64,000 bases of DNA from contig NC_023755.2 in the NCBI RefSeq assembly GCF_000499845.2, positions 703,732 to 767,731 of the forward strand, in the 5' to 3' direction. Made by a program: the position numbers and the translations under genes. The notes beneath the pieces were generated by a model. It did not search any database, had not been told where the DNA came from, and saw only the letters and a program-made list of their open reading frames with translations. Each line of letters opens with the position of its first letter. Within the stretch, counting starts at the first letter, position 1. The DNA is from Phaseolus vulgaris (lineage: Eukaryota; Streptophyta; Magnoliopsida; Fabales; Fabaceae). Shown piece after piece: positions 11,101-22,030 of this stretch.

Positions 11101-13603
11101 AAATTAAAATTTTAATTATTTAGTTATTCATTTTTAAAGGTTTACTATTTTTCAAACTTTTTTCTGTAAATTGTCTGTGACTTTTTTAAAAAGATTTTGG
11201 ATTTGATTCTCATCCTTTTTCGATAAAATAGCACATTATGCTTTGATTTTAATGTTTTGTTATTTTGTGAGATAATGAGAAGATATATAATTACATGTAT
11301 TTTGTAGTAATTTAATCTTTTATATCATGTAAAGAGGATAATTCTTTTTCTGTTTATAATATTTTCTTTTTCTAGTTCTGGTAACTCTGAATCTGAGAAA
11401 GTAGATATACACCATTTCCATGTTAAAGGGAGTAATGGTTTATCTACTTTATATTTATAATTTCATATTTTTATTTACGTAAAATTAGTATTTATACTTT
11501 TTTTTTAAGTTTATATTAAATGCTTGAAACAATAATAAGATTCAACTTATCTAAAGTAAGTAATAAAGAAAATAAAGTAAAAAAATCTTATTCATTAAAA
11601 AAAATGACAATTTTTACCAGAAATGTTCATCAATTTTATCCACTTAAGAGTTCAAGTTAAATCAATTAAATTATTTAAAATTTTAGTTTAATTAATCTAA
11701 CTGAAACCAAACCAATCTAATCCAATAAATATTATTTCAAGTATTAGACTTTTAACTTACCAATTCAACGGAACATCAATCAAATCAATAATCTATTTTT
11801 ATCACATAAAATTTTTATATTATAATTGTATATATTTTTCTAATTATTTAGTTTATAAAAATAAAATAAAAAATCTTTATTTTTTCTAATTATAGAACTG
11901 TGTGCAAATTGTAGATAAAATTATGTATTTTTTTCTAAAAACAAAATTTTATATATTTAATTAATTGAACTAGATGATTCAAATCCAATAAACTTATTCT
12001 TAATATAATTTAAATTTTATTTGATGCAAATTGAGGGATCAAAATTCCTAAATTTTACATATATAAAATATCATAAGTATATATTAAAAATTTAAGGTGA
12101 AAGTGAATTAGAGAAATTCCATTTTCTAATATCTTGTATTTTATTTATGCTAACATTTTGTGTATCTCCTTTCATATAACTCACACTATGTTTAAATGTT
12201 AGTTATTATTATTTTTTATTAGGGACAAAATATTTAGTTTAGTGACTGTAAAAAATTATTAATATGTCACAGAATATAAAAGTAAAAGGAACAGAAAATA
12301 AAATTGAGAAATAAAATGGAAAAGCAACATACCATCTGGATCTGGAGCCAATTCAAGCAAAGATCATCAGCACCAAACATGAAAACCAACAAGACATTGA
12401 CTGTTAGACACTTTATCAAACAGTATCATTAAAAAAAAAGAAAAAAAAAAGACACAATTGAAATAAAGTTAAGTCGTGATATATTCACAACTCAATATTT
12501 ATAGATTCTTCTTACATTTTTATATATATTTTTAATTTCAACCATAACTTTCTAAATATATGTTAGTTCTTTTTTTCATTTTTTCATGTATACTATATTA
12601 TAAATTTTACAAACACTTCGGAAATACTTTTAAGATTATACAATCCATAATATATTTTAAAATGATATTTTGGATTGTATAATCTGAAATGTATTATTGG
12701 ATTTTGCAATATCTTTCGGATTTTACAATTCAAAATATATATAGTGGTAAAGAGTGCTATGGATTGTACAATCCAAAAGAGAATATATATATTTCAGATA
12801 CTATAATCTAGATACTAGAATCTAAAAGGTATTTCCAAATCTAGAAATATTTTTTAAATTTTACATTCCGAGAGGTGTAAATAGAAAAACAACATTTTCA
12901 GATTATAAAATTCATAATGTATTATTTTTTTTAAAGACAAATGATCTTCTCACATAACCTATGAGGGTGTATGGAAAAGTTATGGAGTTACAAGAGAAAA
13001 ACAACCCTAAATTGATCAGATTAATTACAACAGTTAAAAGTAGAAAGAAACAATCTTAAAGTAGAAAGAAATAATCTTTTATTGAAATGTAAACTCATTC
13101 GAGTATATACTTGTGAAAAGTAACAATTTTAAGTAAAATTTTATGATTTGAAAAGTTGACGTGGAGCAAGCAACTACTACAAAACGTAGTTATAATCTTG
13201 GTAGGTGAAGCAAATAAGCACACACACACTTACCATTCATCCAATTTTTTTGTGGTTGAAAATGAAAAGCTGTTCTTTGCCAAGAAAACATGGCGTTGGT
13301 CCAATTATATGAAACTTTGTGGAAAAGGGTTGGAATGGACTTGGGTGAAACCCCTTGAGCCACCCCTCTAGCAGGGGAGATGTTAGGATCAAAAGGGGTA
13401 GTTTCTGTGTTGCCAATCTCCATTTTTTCCAAGTGGTTTTGGCTCTTGATCATGATCAATGCAAACAATGACATGAGAAAAACAATGGAGCAAAGTATCA
13501 CAAGGATACCCTTTGAAGGTTTATGGCCATTCTTGTTGAGTCTTGGTGGGTGATTCATCAAAGGGGTGTGTAGATCATGGGGGTTAGAAAGATTGGCCTC
13601 CAT
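8185..13603 (-). CDS. Acid beta-fructofuranosidase (vacuolar invertase, GH32)
   Basis: Hydrolyses sucrose to glucose and fructose, probably in the vacuole. Seven exons join in frame to 633 residues: 13234-13603, 12333-12341, 9434-10290, 9069-9230, 8752-8963, 8585-8672 and 8185-8388, all with GT-AG introns. The N terminus is a signal anchor (hydrophobic residues about 33-52), as in vacuolar invertases that travel through the secretory path. The GH32 motifs are present: NDPDG at 123-127 (nucleophile Asp124), FRDP with Arg247-Asp248 and WECVDFYP at 301-308 (acid/base Glu302). Val in WECVDF rather than Pro points to the vacuolar and not the cell-wall class. The 9-nt second exon encodes part of the NDPxG motif, a hallmark of plant acid invertases. 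The fourth motif residue is Asp where Asn is usual. The start ATG follows a CT-rich leader. Several N-glycosylation sequons (e.g. NIT, NGS, NDT) fit secretory passage. Confidence 0.95.
10291..12332 (-). other. Large invertase intron 2
   Basis: A 2.0-kb AT-rich intron between the 9-nt mini-exon and the main catalytic exon. It contains a copy of the dispersed repeat at about 10435-10612 and otherwise no recognisable gene. Confidence 0.85.
10435..10612 (+). repeat. Dispersed legume-type repeat, copy 2
   Basis: Carries the whole core order: 'caacctcataaaattgactt', 'aggtgaggtttatacccact', 'atatactataaaatacttta' and 'tgatgtgagatttctaacat'. It lies in invertase intron 2, antisense to the gene. Confidence 0.7.
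12333..12341 (-). other. 9-nt mini-exon of the invertase
   Basis: On the minus strand the bases ATCCAGATG are flanked by AG and GT and complete the codons for Asp-Pro-Asp and the first base of Gly. Both neighbouring exons need exactly this insert to keep frame and restore the active-site motif, so the mini-exon is well supported even though it is too short for an open-frame search. Confidence 0.93.
12500..12965. repeat. Palindrome-rich repeat, copy 2
   Basis: In invertase intron 1. It has many short inverted units of the form 'ggattgtataatc' and 'ggattgtacaatcc', as in the repeat at 63412-63769, where they read 'ggattacataatc'. The ends are not clear. Confidence 0.5.
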
Positions 13604-13860
13604 GTTGTGCTTGAGCTATGGTGGAGGACTTTGGGGTTTGTGATTGTTGCAATGAAAAAGATTGTAATAAGGGTTTTTTGAGAGTGAAAGTGGTAGATGA
13701 ATGGAAAATGTAGCACGTGGAAGTTGGACATAAGAATGGTGGTTCCAATGGGATTGTAAAAGAAGACAAGGCCAAAAACAAATTGAGAAACACAAGTTTG
13801 GGATTGGAGGGTATATGAAGGTACCCTTTAAAAGGAGAGCCAAAAAGTGGAACACTTGTA
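13604..13860 (-). promoter_or_regulatory. Invertase leader and probable core promoter
   Basis: The minus-strand sequence just above the invertase ATG is pyrimidine-rich and free of obvious splice sites. A TATA-like element (CATATAC on the minus strand) sits at about 13811-13817, some 200 bases upstream of the ATG. This is a positional inference; the transcription start is not determined. Confidence 0.4.
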
Positions 13861-14039
13861 TTGTATTGTTTTGTTTCTTCTTTTAGTTTTACACATTTTA
13901 ATCAAGTAATGAATATTTCTTAACTGATTTGGTGAAAATTCAGTAACTTGGAGATGTATTAGACATGCTATATCCATTATTATTTTTTAAGGTTTTGCTT
14001 TTTAGTATCAAAATAAGGTAATATATAATTGTTAAAGAG

Positions 14040-14352
14040 AGTGTTTTAATGTGAAATTGTGTTAGTATTCTTTAAGTTCATTTATTTGTTTTAGATTTGT
14101 GTTTGATGGTTTATTTTTTTTTTTATGTTCTTTTGTAATTTGATGTGATGGTTTACTCTGGGTGTTATTAATGGGTGTTATTAAAGGTGAGTGGTGATAT
14201 TTTTGAGTTTCAGGTTAGTTAACAACTTTTATTGAGAGATTGGATTATGTTAGCGCGTAAGGATTTTTCTTTTTTTATTTTTTATTTTTGTATAAGAGTT
14301 TAGTCACGTTCGAAGTGATTCATATTTATTTATTATTTCTTGTTGATAAAAA
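14040..14352 (+). mobile_element. LINE-like 3' tail, copy 1
   Basis: Ends with a block reading 'tttttgtataagagtttagt', then 'gattcatatttatttattat' and a short poly(A) after 'tgttgat'. The same terminal order recurs at 25430-25722 and 32225-32385. A shared 3' end with poly(A) and variable 5' extent is what 5'-truncated non-LTR retrotransposons leave. No reverse transcriptase is present. The left boundary is approximate. Confidence 0.5.
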
Positions 14353-15572
14353 AAATTAAAGACACTTAAAACTTTAATTTTTACACAAGATTAGGGTTTA
14401 TCTTTCCATTGTCAAGAGATATTGAAGAGTTTGAAGAGAACATGAAAAATCTTGAACTAGAGTATTTCTGTTTTTAGTTGTAATTTAAATTCTTATAGTT
14501 GTTTAATTGTTTTTGTCTTTATTTTTTTATTCGTCTTTGTCATAATAGGATTCTTCTAGAGAAATTTAATGGAATAGAATGTAAATTTAGAAAATTTTGA
14601 AGTGTTGATAAAAAAAATAATATTGTATCTGGTCACACGGAATAAAATAGAATTATTTTTTAATTCACTATTAAAAACTAAATAGTGTAATGAATAAAAG
14701 TTGAATTTTTATGTAAATGAATCATTTTTTTTTACTAAGAGTATTATCTTTTTTAAGTAAATGAATCTAAATTAAATGTATCTAGAATCTTCGTACATTT
14801 TTGGCTTAAAATTAGAAAAAAAAGGAGAAAAACAATAAATTTAACTTTCTCCTTGTTTCGTTTTTCTTGGTTGAAAATGAGAAGGCATAGAAAATGTCCA
14901 GATCATGTTTTCCTTATGTCTTTGAAACGCATGTTTTCCTTGCCTCCTATTTGAACCTATTAATATCTATTTACACTCCTTCCCTTAGCTACACCATCTA
15001 ATTATATTTGGTTGTAGAAAAGTCCAACTAAAGTCTATTCTAAATATCACTAATTACATCTAAAAAAATTAAGAATTAATTTATCAAAATTATAAGCATA
15101 GTAAATTATATTCTGGAAATAGAAATACAAATACAAATAATTTATTTTTATTTATTAATAAAAATTTCTTCATCCATAAACTCATCATCTTTTCCTACTC
15201 GATAAGAATTCGACTTCAAATTTTGGGAAGACCTCTATTGAATTGTCATGATTTTTCTTATAATAAATTATTAGTTTTCATATGTCTAATATCTCAAAAG
15301 AATTGTCATTATAATTCAATGGAAAAAAAAACTAAGACTTGTTTATCTATAAAAAAAAACTCACCTTCTTTCTAAAGATGAAGATGATTAATGATAAACT
15401 CTTAAAAATTCACTACTTAAGATAACCTCTTTGAATCCAAACTTAATACTTTGTCTCTCATAAGTATTGTATATCCTTTGTAATATTATGAATGATCTTA
15501 GGTAACACTTGAGTTTTATTTTAATTATGTTATGATTTTGTTTTGAGACATGAATAAATAGTTTAGCTAGAG

Positions 15573-15577
<5 letters not shown>

Positions 15578-15630
<53 letters not shown>
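15578..15630. repeat. Compound (AT)n(GT)n microsatellite
   Basis: About 35 bases of AT followed directly by about 20 bases of GT repeats. Confidence 0.97.
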
Positions 15631-16352
15631 TTGATTATTTAATAATTATATTTTGTAAAATGTACTTAACATATTAGTGTGATATATAATATGTATGTTG
15701 TTGTTGTTTTTTTTGTGTTATTTTATGATACATATAATGAAGATGTAGAATAACTTTCTTAAAATTGATTCTAGAAATTAGTCTAATAGTATATTCTTAA
15801 AGCAATAAGTTGAAGTATTATTCTGCAAAATAAGCATATGACAATTAAAAGGAAAAATTGTAGAATAATTTGAAGAGAGCATAAAGAGTGAGGAAGTGGA
15901 ACTATCAAACTGATATATAAATATGTAATACAAATAGTGATATCCAATCTACATATTAAAAAAATAACATATGATAATTCTCTGAAAAACAGAAAAAGAA
16001 GAGAACAATTTCATATTGAATCCCCAATGACTGGTTAGGGGCTATAACCAAAAGTGAAGAAAGAATATGAAATAAATAGAATAAAAACTTTTAAGGGGGA
16101 ACAAAAAAGCAAGCCATCTGCACAGATTTTCCTTGATCTTCGAAAATGTGTATATATATTTCTGAGGCAGGAGTTTACAGGTAGCACACAAGGTTTGAAT
16201 AAAAGAAGTTTGGTTGACAATGTTGTTGCCGTGGTGAGAGAGAGGTCTTCTGAGCTCAAATATGTTGTAGCAGACCTTTTGGAAACAAAAAGACTGTCTC
16301 TAATATATAGCATAGCGGAGTATGTTGTCCTCTATACACTTTCTAAGGCTTT

Positions 16353-19300
16353 TCAGCGACCTTGAATGCTTGATTTCCATGCAGCCAGTGATGTCAGAAA
16401 TTGCATCACCTGAACATGTAACATAACATTGGTTGAATTATGACACCAGAAAAGATACATCAGTATATGCAAACAAATAGACTAGTAGAGTGTTAGGATT
16501 AGTTTCGTAATCAGAAATAATCAATTATGTTGGAGATCCCACATCAACTAGAGATTAGTCGATTAGAGCATTTCATAGTATATAAGTGGATGTAAACTTT
16601 ACTTTATAAACTGGTTTTATAAGGTTGAATTAGCCTTAAAGTCCACTTCTTAATAAATTTGTGATATAGGTAAAACAAAAAATAGTTAGTTCTAATTTTA
16701 GTGGCATCATCACCATAGTTTTGTGCAGTATAATCAATGTGTTATCTAAACATTTTATTGACAATAATCCAGATACTACTCAATTGTTTTAGCATATTCA
16801 AGTTTTGTGATTAAAAGAAAGAAAAATGATATCAACACCCTCTTTGTCAGTTGCTGAAAATAATTAAAAATTAAAATTTTTGTACGTCTTACTTATTTAG
16901 TGAATTTCTATTTTCATATTAATTAAATTAAGAGTATGATTTAAAGTGCTTCATCTTCCTATAGGAGTTCATCTGTCAGATTTAGATTCAGTCCAATGAA
17001 AAGAAAAAGAAACATTCGAAATAAATTAGAATGAAGAGATTTACCTCTGAGGGATCACGAAGAGAGTAAATTGCGTTGCTTTCTTTTGGGGAAGGGGACA
17101 CTAAGATGCCACAACCTTTATTAGATTCTCTCAAAACCTGTAACAGTCATTTTGATATCAGCATTAAGGGAATCAACAACAGAGAAATTGAGAAAGAAGC
17201 ACTTTGAGGCAGACATCATAATAAGCGATTTATTATTATTATTATTACCTTAAAGGCATCTTCATCTGTTCTATCATCTCCAACATATATAGCTAGCAAG
17301 TCATCGCAATTGTCAAGTCCTAAAAAAAGGTCTTGTGTCATTTACTTGCATAACAAAATTCTGATCTTCAAAGAAAGTAGCCATTAGATAAAAACAATGA
17401 ACTTACCAAGTGACTCAAGTAAAAATGTGACAGCTTTTCCCTTATCCCAGTCAATCACTGGGCGAACCTCTAAAACCTGAAAATTAGTAACTAAACGTAG
17501 ATTATTACGAAGTACTTTTTTAACAGTTAGATCTCTTGAAAAATGAGTGAAAAGGTCACGAAACAGTACCTTCCGCCCATGAGTTAAACGCAAACGTGGA
17601 TACTGCTTCATAACATCATATACACGTTGTCCAACAATCGGCCAACTCTGTACATCAAAGGAAACAAATTAAGAGGAAATAAATACTTACAATCATTAAA
17701 AAATATGAAGTGCATGTTAGATTTCACATGGAATTGTGCAAACATGTCATGTAACATGAATTTAAGGAAATGTTTACTTGTTTAGTTCCACGATTCACTT
17801 TGAAGAATTGATTACGGGTTGAGAAGTCATTTTGAGTTTAAGCAAAACTTGAAATAGTTTGAGTAGGATGGAAAATTTCATAGTAAGTTTTATTAACTTG
17901 TATTTAGAATAAAATCGTCTATACATAGGTTATCTCATTTTAAAATTAATTTCAACCAAAATAAATTTCATTCGAACATGCACAAAATAAGTTGGTAAAG
18001 AGAGGAAGTCATCTTAGGTAGAAAGATTCCCCATTCTTATGATAAACAATAAGGCATCAGAAATGAAGTTAGTACCTCCTTATCTACATTCCGGTAATGT
18101 ACAGAGGCACAAAACTTATTGTTCTCAACTGTTGCTCCTTCAATGTCTTTTGTACACTCCTTGAGCAACCCAAGTACCTGTGCGAACAAGAATCATTAGT
18201 TGATCAGCATACAACTTTCCATTACAGAAAAAAAGACAGAAAAGTGTTTATTTGAATTGTATTTTTCAAATATACATGCCTCATCAATCATGGGCAGGAA
18301 TTCAGCAGCAGGTTGGAATAAATTAAGTTCACCAACACCCTGTAATTTCAAAAGAATAAAATTCAAATCGAGCTACGTTAAAAGGTACTTCTAGATAGAT
18401 AATGTGAAGGCAGACACATATTCACAAAGACATCAGGTAGAAACTTTGAAACCAGTACCTGCTTCTCAGAATCAGGGTGATCACCAGAAATAGATTGTCT
18501 AGGAGGACCAATAATGTCCATCCCATGACTACCAGCGTAATAGAGGTCACTTAGTCCAACAAATTCATATACCTGAGCCAAAGGGGTGTATAAAATAAAG
18601 GTTAAAATCAAAATTCAAAACTAATGATCGACAAGGAAACCTGTTATATGCAAGTAAAAGAGAGAAAAAAAATCTCGTTTCATAAAATTCTCCCACTACC
18701 TTGTCACGCCTTCTTCCACTAATTATTGCAGTTGGAAAATATTCCGCCACTTTTTTAACAGCAGCACGCATCTGAAGTTTAAAGGTCAGATCGGCAAAGT
18801 AGTAACATCAGAAGAAAAAGATCTATTTAAAACGTGGACAACAAATCAATAGAGAACATCACATACATTATCTGACATGAACGCACAGTCAGGATTGTCC
18901 ACAATGGGTGAAAGAGTCCCATCATAATCAAGAAATAATGCTATTCTCTTCCCTTTTGCACAGTTAGAAATTTGATCAAAAGATGTAAGTGCTGATGGAA
19001 ACTTTAGCTGTGGAATTGAAAAAGAAAAGGTGACAAAATGAACTTGCATAAACAAAACATTCCACAACTATTGAACAAAAAAAATTACAGAGGAAAGTAT
19101 GTTATACCAGCCAGGTACTATAAGCAGCATCAGGTGATCCAACCCCATGACTAAGATCCTTGGATACTTTATTGTGAGTAGGAGAAGAAGAGTTCATGGC
19201 ATCAAGACAACCGCTAGAACGAAAATCATCAAGAATTCCTGTCTTCTTCCTTGGAATTGCCAGCAAGGGACCATGATGGGGAAAGGTTGCCCCTTTTGGA

Positions 19301-19392
19301 GAAGAGTAAGGTGACAAACCAGAAGGCACACCCAGCCTTGACCTTGTTAAGGCATCAGTAAGGACAGGAGTAAGATTTGGCTTCAGCTCCAT
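16353..19392 (-). CDS. Trehalose-6-phosphate phosphatase
   Basis: Removes phosphate from trehalose 6-phosphate to give trehalose, controlling a sugar-signal metabolite. Eleven coding exons join to 380 residues: 19108-19392, 18867-19007, 18700-18771, 18459-18572, 18280-18339, 18076-18177, 17570-17647, 17407-17476, 17249-17319, 17045-17137 and 16353-16409. The HAD-superfamily motifs are intact: DYDGT at 122-126 (nucleophile Asp122, acid/base Asp124) and GDDRTDED at 321-328 (metal binding). Further family signatures are [23 protein letters not shown] and [11 protein letters not shown]. The first 95 residues are a variable plant-specific N-terminal region. The ATG at 19390-19392 is preceded by an in-frame stop. 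Ten introns are inferred; nine are GT-AG and the one after exon 5 has a GC donor. Plant homologs are a multigene family (TPPA-TPPJ in Arabidopsis); I cannot assign a letter. Confidence 0.95.
16528..16660 (-). repeat. Dispersed legume-type repeat, copy 3
   Basis: In the last intron of the trehalose phosphatase gene. On the minus strand it reads 'aatctctagttgatgtggga' with 'catttatatac'-like and 'ccttataaaaccagtttata' modules, the reverse of the plus-strand copies. Confidence 0.65.
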
Positions 19393-22030
19393 TGGATCCA
19401 GGTCTATGCACAATTTTCACAGTACAGCAACAATGTAAGACCTTTTGTGGAGGATTCAGAACAAATTGAACCAATGTCTACAAAACTTCCACCACTTCAA
19501 TCAACTCTTTTCTTGTCACTGCTTTTGAGTTGGCAGTTTATCGACTGATGAGTTCCTATAGACAATGATCATGCAGTTGATTAGTTTGAATTCATTGAAT
19601 ATCAAGTCACCAATTAATTGAAAACATGACCCTATAAACTACTAAAGGCAAATAAACAAACAAAAAGGAAGAGAAAAATAGTTGTAGAAATAGAATTTCT
19701 CATAACTTTATGGTTAGAAGAATTTGGAACCGTCACTCACTCACCATGGTGATCCTGTTCCAGACTCCAATAACCATCATTGCACAAATTGTACATACCA
19801 ATGTGGACTTGTCTTTTCAGTGAAAACACTAAAAGAACAATTTAAGAGTGATAAATCCATCACGGATTGATGTCAACTCCACATTTTGTTTAGCTTTTTT
19901 TACCTAGATTCTCATATCCACAGGTGATATAACTAAATTAAAGAACATAAATGACAATAATCTTTATCTTACAATATGATTTTGTAAAATAAGTTAAATC
20001 CAAAATGACTTTCTTAAATAGTATCTCAGCAGATCTAATGAGAGTAAGTTGAAAATCTCACTTCGTTTATAAATATAACTAAAATAGATTATACATAAAA
20101 CAGGATGCAAAACCTATTTTACAAATTTAAGTTTAAAAAAATTAAGTTAGTTCCTCTCTCAATTTAAACTACTGAGATTGCTCATTTTACTAAAATACCC
20201 TTAGTGACACCAAATCTACTATTAGAAAGTACATTATTACAAGCAAGAAGCAATTATTAGAGAAAAACACGATCCCAAGAAGAAGAAGCAATTATTAGAC
20301 AAAACCCCCGAAAAAAGCGAGCGTGAAAACAAACGACAACATTGCACCAGCTTAATTAAAATTTAAACAGTTACAAGGCAGACAAACCAGAATACACTTG
20401 TGGACAACAACTGAATCAATCAATCATTCATGCAGCAACAGCTCTGAATAAAACAATGATGCACTCATAAAAGTAAAAAGAAACAAACGTTCTCGCAAAT
20501 AAATAAAATCAGTTGGAAAAGTTTAATAATACATCAAATAGTAACTATCAACCTAAAGCATCAAGAAAGAGAGAAAGAAATATTCACTAGTCAAAAACTG
20601 TTGCTGAACCATTTGAATGTCAACATATTTACGCAATCCCCATTAAATAATAATTATAACCGAACGGTCAAAGTTCAGATTCTGAACTTGACTAGCAAGG
20701 TAAGATGCACCTAATGGTTCACGGTAAAGAACGCATCTCTCCGGAATCAAAAAGTTCGAAATGAACTCCAAAGCTCCGGTGGGCTTTGACCATGTGTGTG
20801 ACCAAGAGCACTGCGCTATTTGGTGAATGAGTTCTCTATTTTTTTATCCCCAAAAATTTAGAAAAGGACATGTTAGAAGAAAAAGTGTCTAGATTCAAAG
20901 AACACTTGTAGAAGAATACACGTTTCTTCAATTTCAAAAACACAAATGAGTATTAAACTTTTCAAAAACAAGACTTTATTTTGTTTCACTCAACGAACTT
21001 TTTAGAGTTGGTTAAGTCTTCCCTCCAAAATCAATTATATGAAGCCCAAAGATCAAAGCTCGAAAACAACTCCTTAACTGTTAAACCTGAAAAAGACGAT
21101 CCATAGTTTGTTGTCCATAACTCTTGTTGAAAATGAAAGGTATGGCCACTTCTCAAACAAGGTTCCGAAATTGCTTACATATTTATCTTACTCTAGAAAA
21201 GTAAATACAGACTCCAAATCACAACCTGTTAGCTGGCAAATTCTATTCTTCTCCACACCAATCCTATTAAATGCCCTCTACAAATTATCATATTAGAGCC
21301 AAAGATTTGAGGTCCATTCATGTTAAATCAAACACTCCATAATTCTTCATATGTTAATGCGTAGAAAAGCTGTGAATTCCATAAATGTAACAGGAAATTC
21401 ACGTTTGTTTTGGTGTGCCAAAATTTTGAAACTACCCTCTGATCCAATAAAAAAAACTCGATGACAGAAAAAAGAGACACTGTTTTTTTTTTTGTCAAAT
21501 TCAGAGAATTCACAATCCCTGAATGACAGTACCAAAACCGAAAAAGGACATTACAGTTGACTTGGTTGGACTATCCACACACAAAAAACACGATGAAGAG
21601 GGAGATTCAGATCATACTACAGAGTGTTGAAACAAACAAAACTGAGAGAAGTGTTAATGAATGTTACAGCAATGATCACACAGAACTGGTTGCGAATTTC
21701 AGAGAAATCAATGGCTAAAAGTAGAAAGAAAGAAAAACCTTTGGAATGTGAAATTTGATGAGAAGTTTCCTTTTGCAGTAATTTCGCAATTATATATCGA
21801 AAAGAGAGAGAGCAATGTGCACGTGAGGGAGAAGAAAGGTACCGTACTTTCTCCCGCGCTTGAGAACAAGAGGTTCTGAGAATGGAGAAAAACGAGAGTG
21901 TTGGTTGCAGTTTCACGAGAAGAGAAGAAAACGCTGAGAAGAGAAAGAGAAAGAGAAAAAGAGAAAGAGAAAAGGGAAGGGTTGTTGTTTGTTACATTGA
22001 GAAAGGAACGAACCGGAGGGAGTATTTAAG
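19393..22030 (-). promoter_or_regulatory. Trehalose phosphatase 5' leader, probable leader intron and promoter
   Basis: Minus strand: 19393-19555 is a leader free of ATG, preceded by an acceptor-like TATAG at 19556-19560. A pyrimidine-rich block with TTTCTC repeats at about 21930-21980 looks like the 5' end of a first noncoding exon, and a TTAAATA element at about 22022-22030 could be its TATA box. Candidate donors in 21720-21850 (AAAG|GTTTTTC or TACG|GTACCT) would give a leader intron of about 2.2 kb. The interior from 19561 to 21600 shows no gene; its short open frames are AT-rich and unsupported. Exact ends need transcript data. Confidence 0.45.

Larger units (their letters stand above)
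13861..16352. other. Intergenic region, invertase to trehalose phosphatase
   Basis: Contains invertase upstream sequence, a LINE-like 3' tail (14040-14352) and a compound AT/GT microsatellite (15578-15630). The open frames at 16035-16365 on both strands overlap each other and lie where the 3' UTR of the trehalose phosphatase gene is expected; I do not call a gene there. Confidence 0.7.

Noticed and set aside
10291..13233. Two separate invertase genes or a split pseudogene
   Set aside because: The mini-exon and all phases join exon 1 and exon 3 in one intact frame.
18260..18340. Exon 5 of the trehalose phosphatase ending at the nearby GT instead of the GC donor
   Set aside because: Using GTATAT adds four bases and shifts the frame, losing the conserved continuation.
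8185..19392. Invertase and trehalose phosphatase as a functional sugar-metabolism gene cluster
   Set aside because: Two neighbouring genes with broad roles are weak evidence. Nothing in the sequence shows shared regulation.
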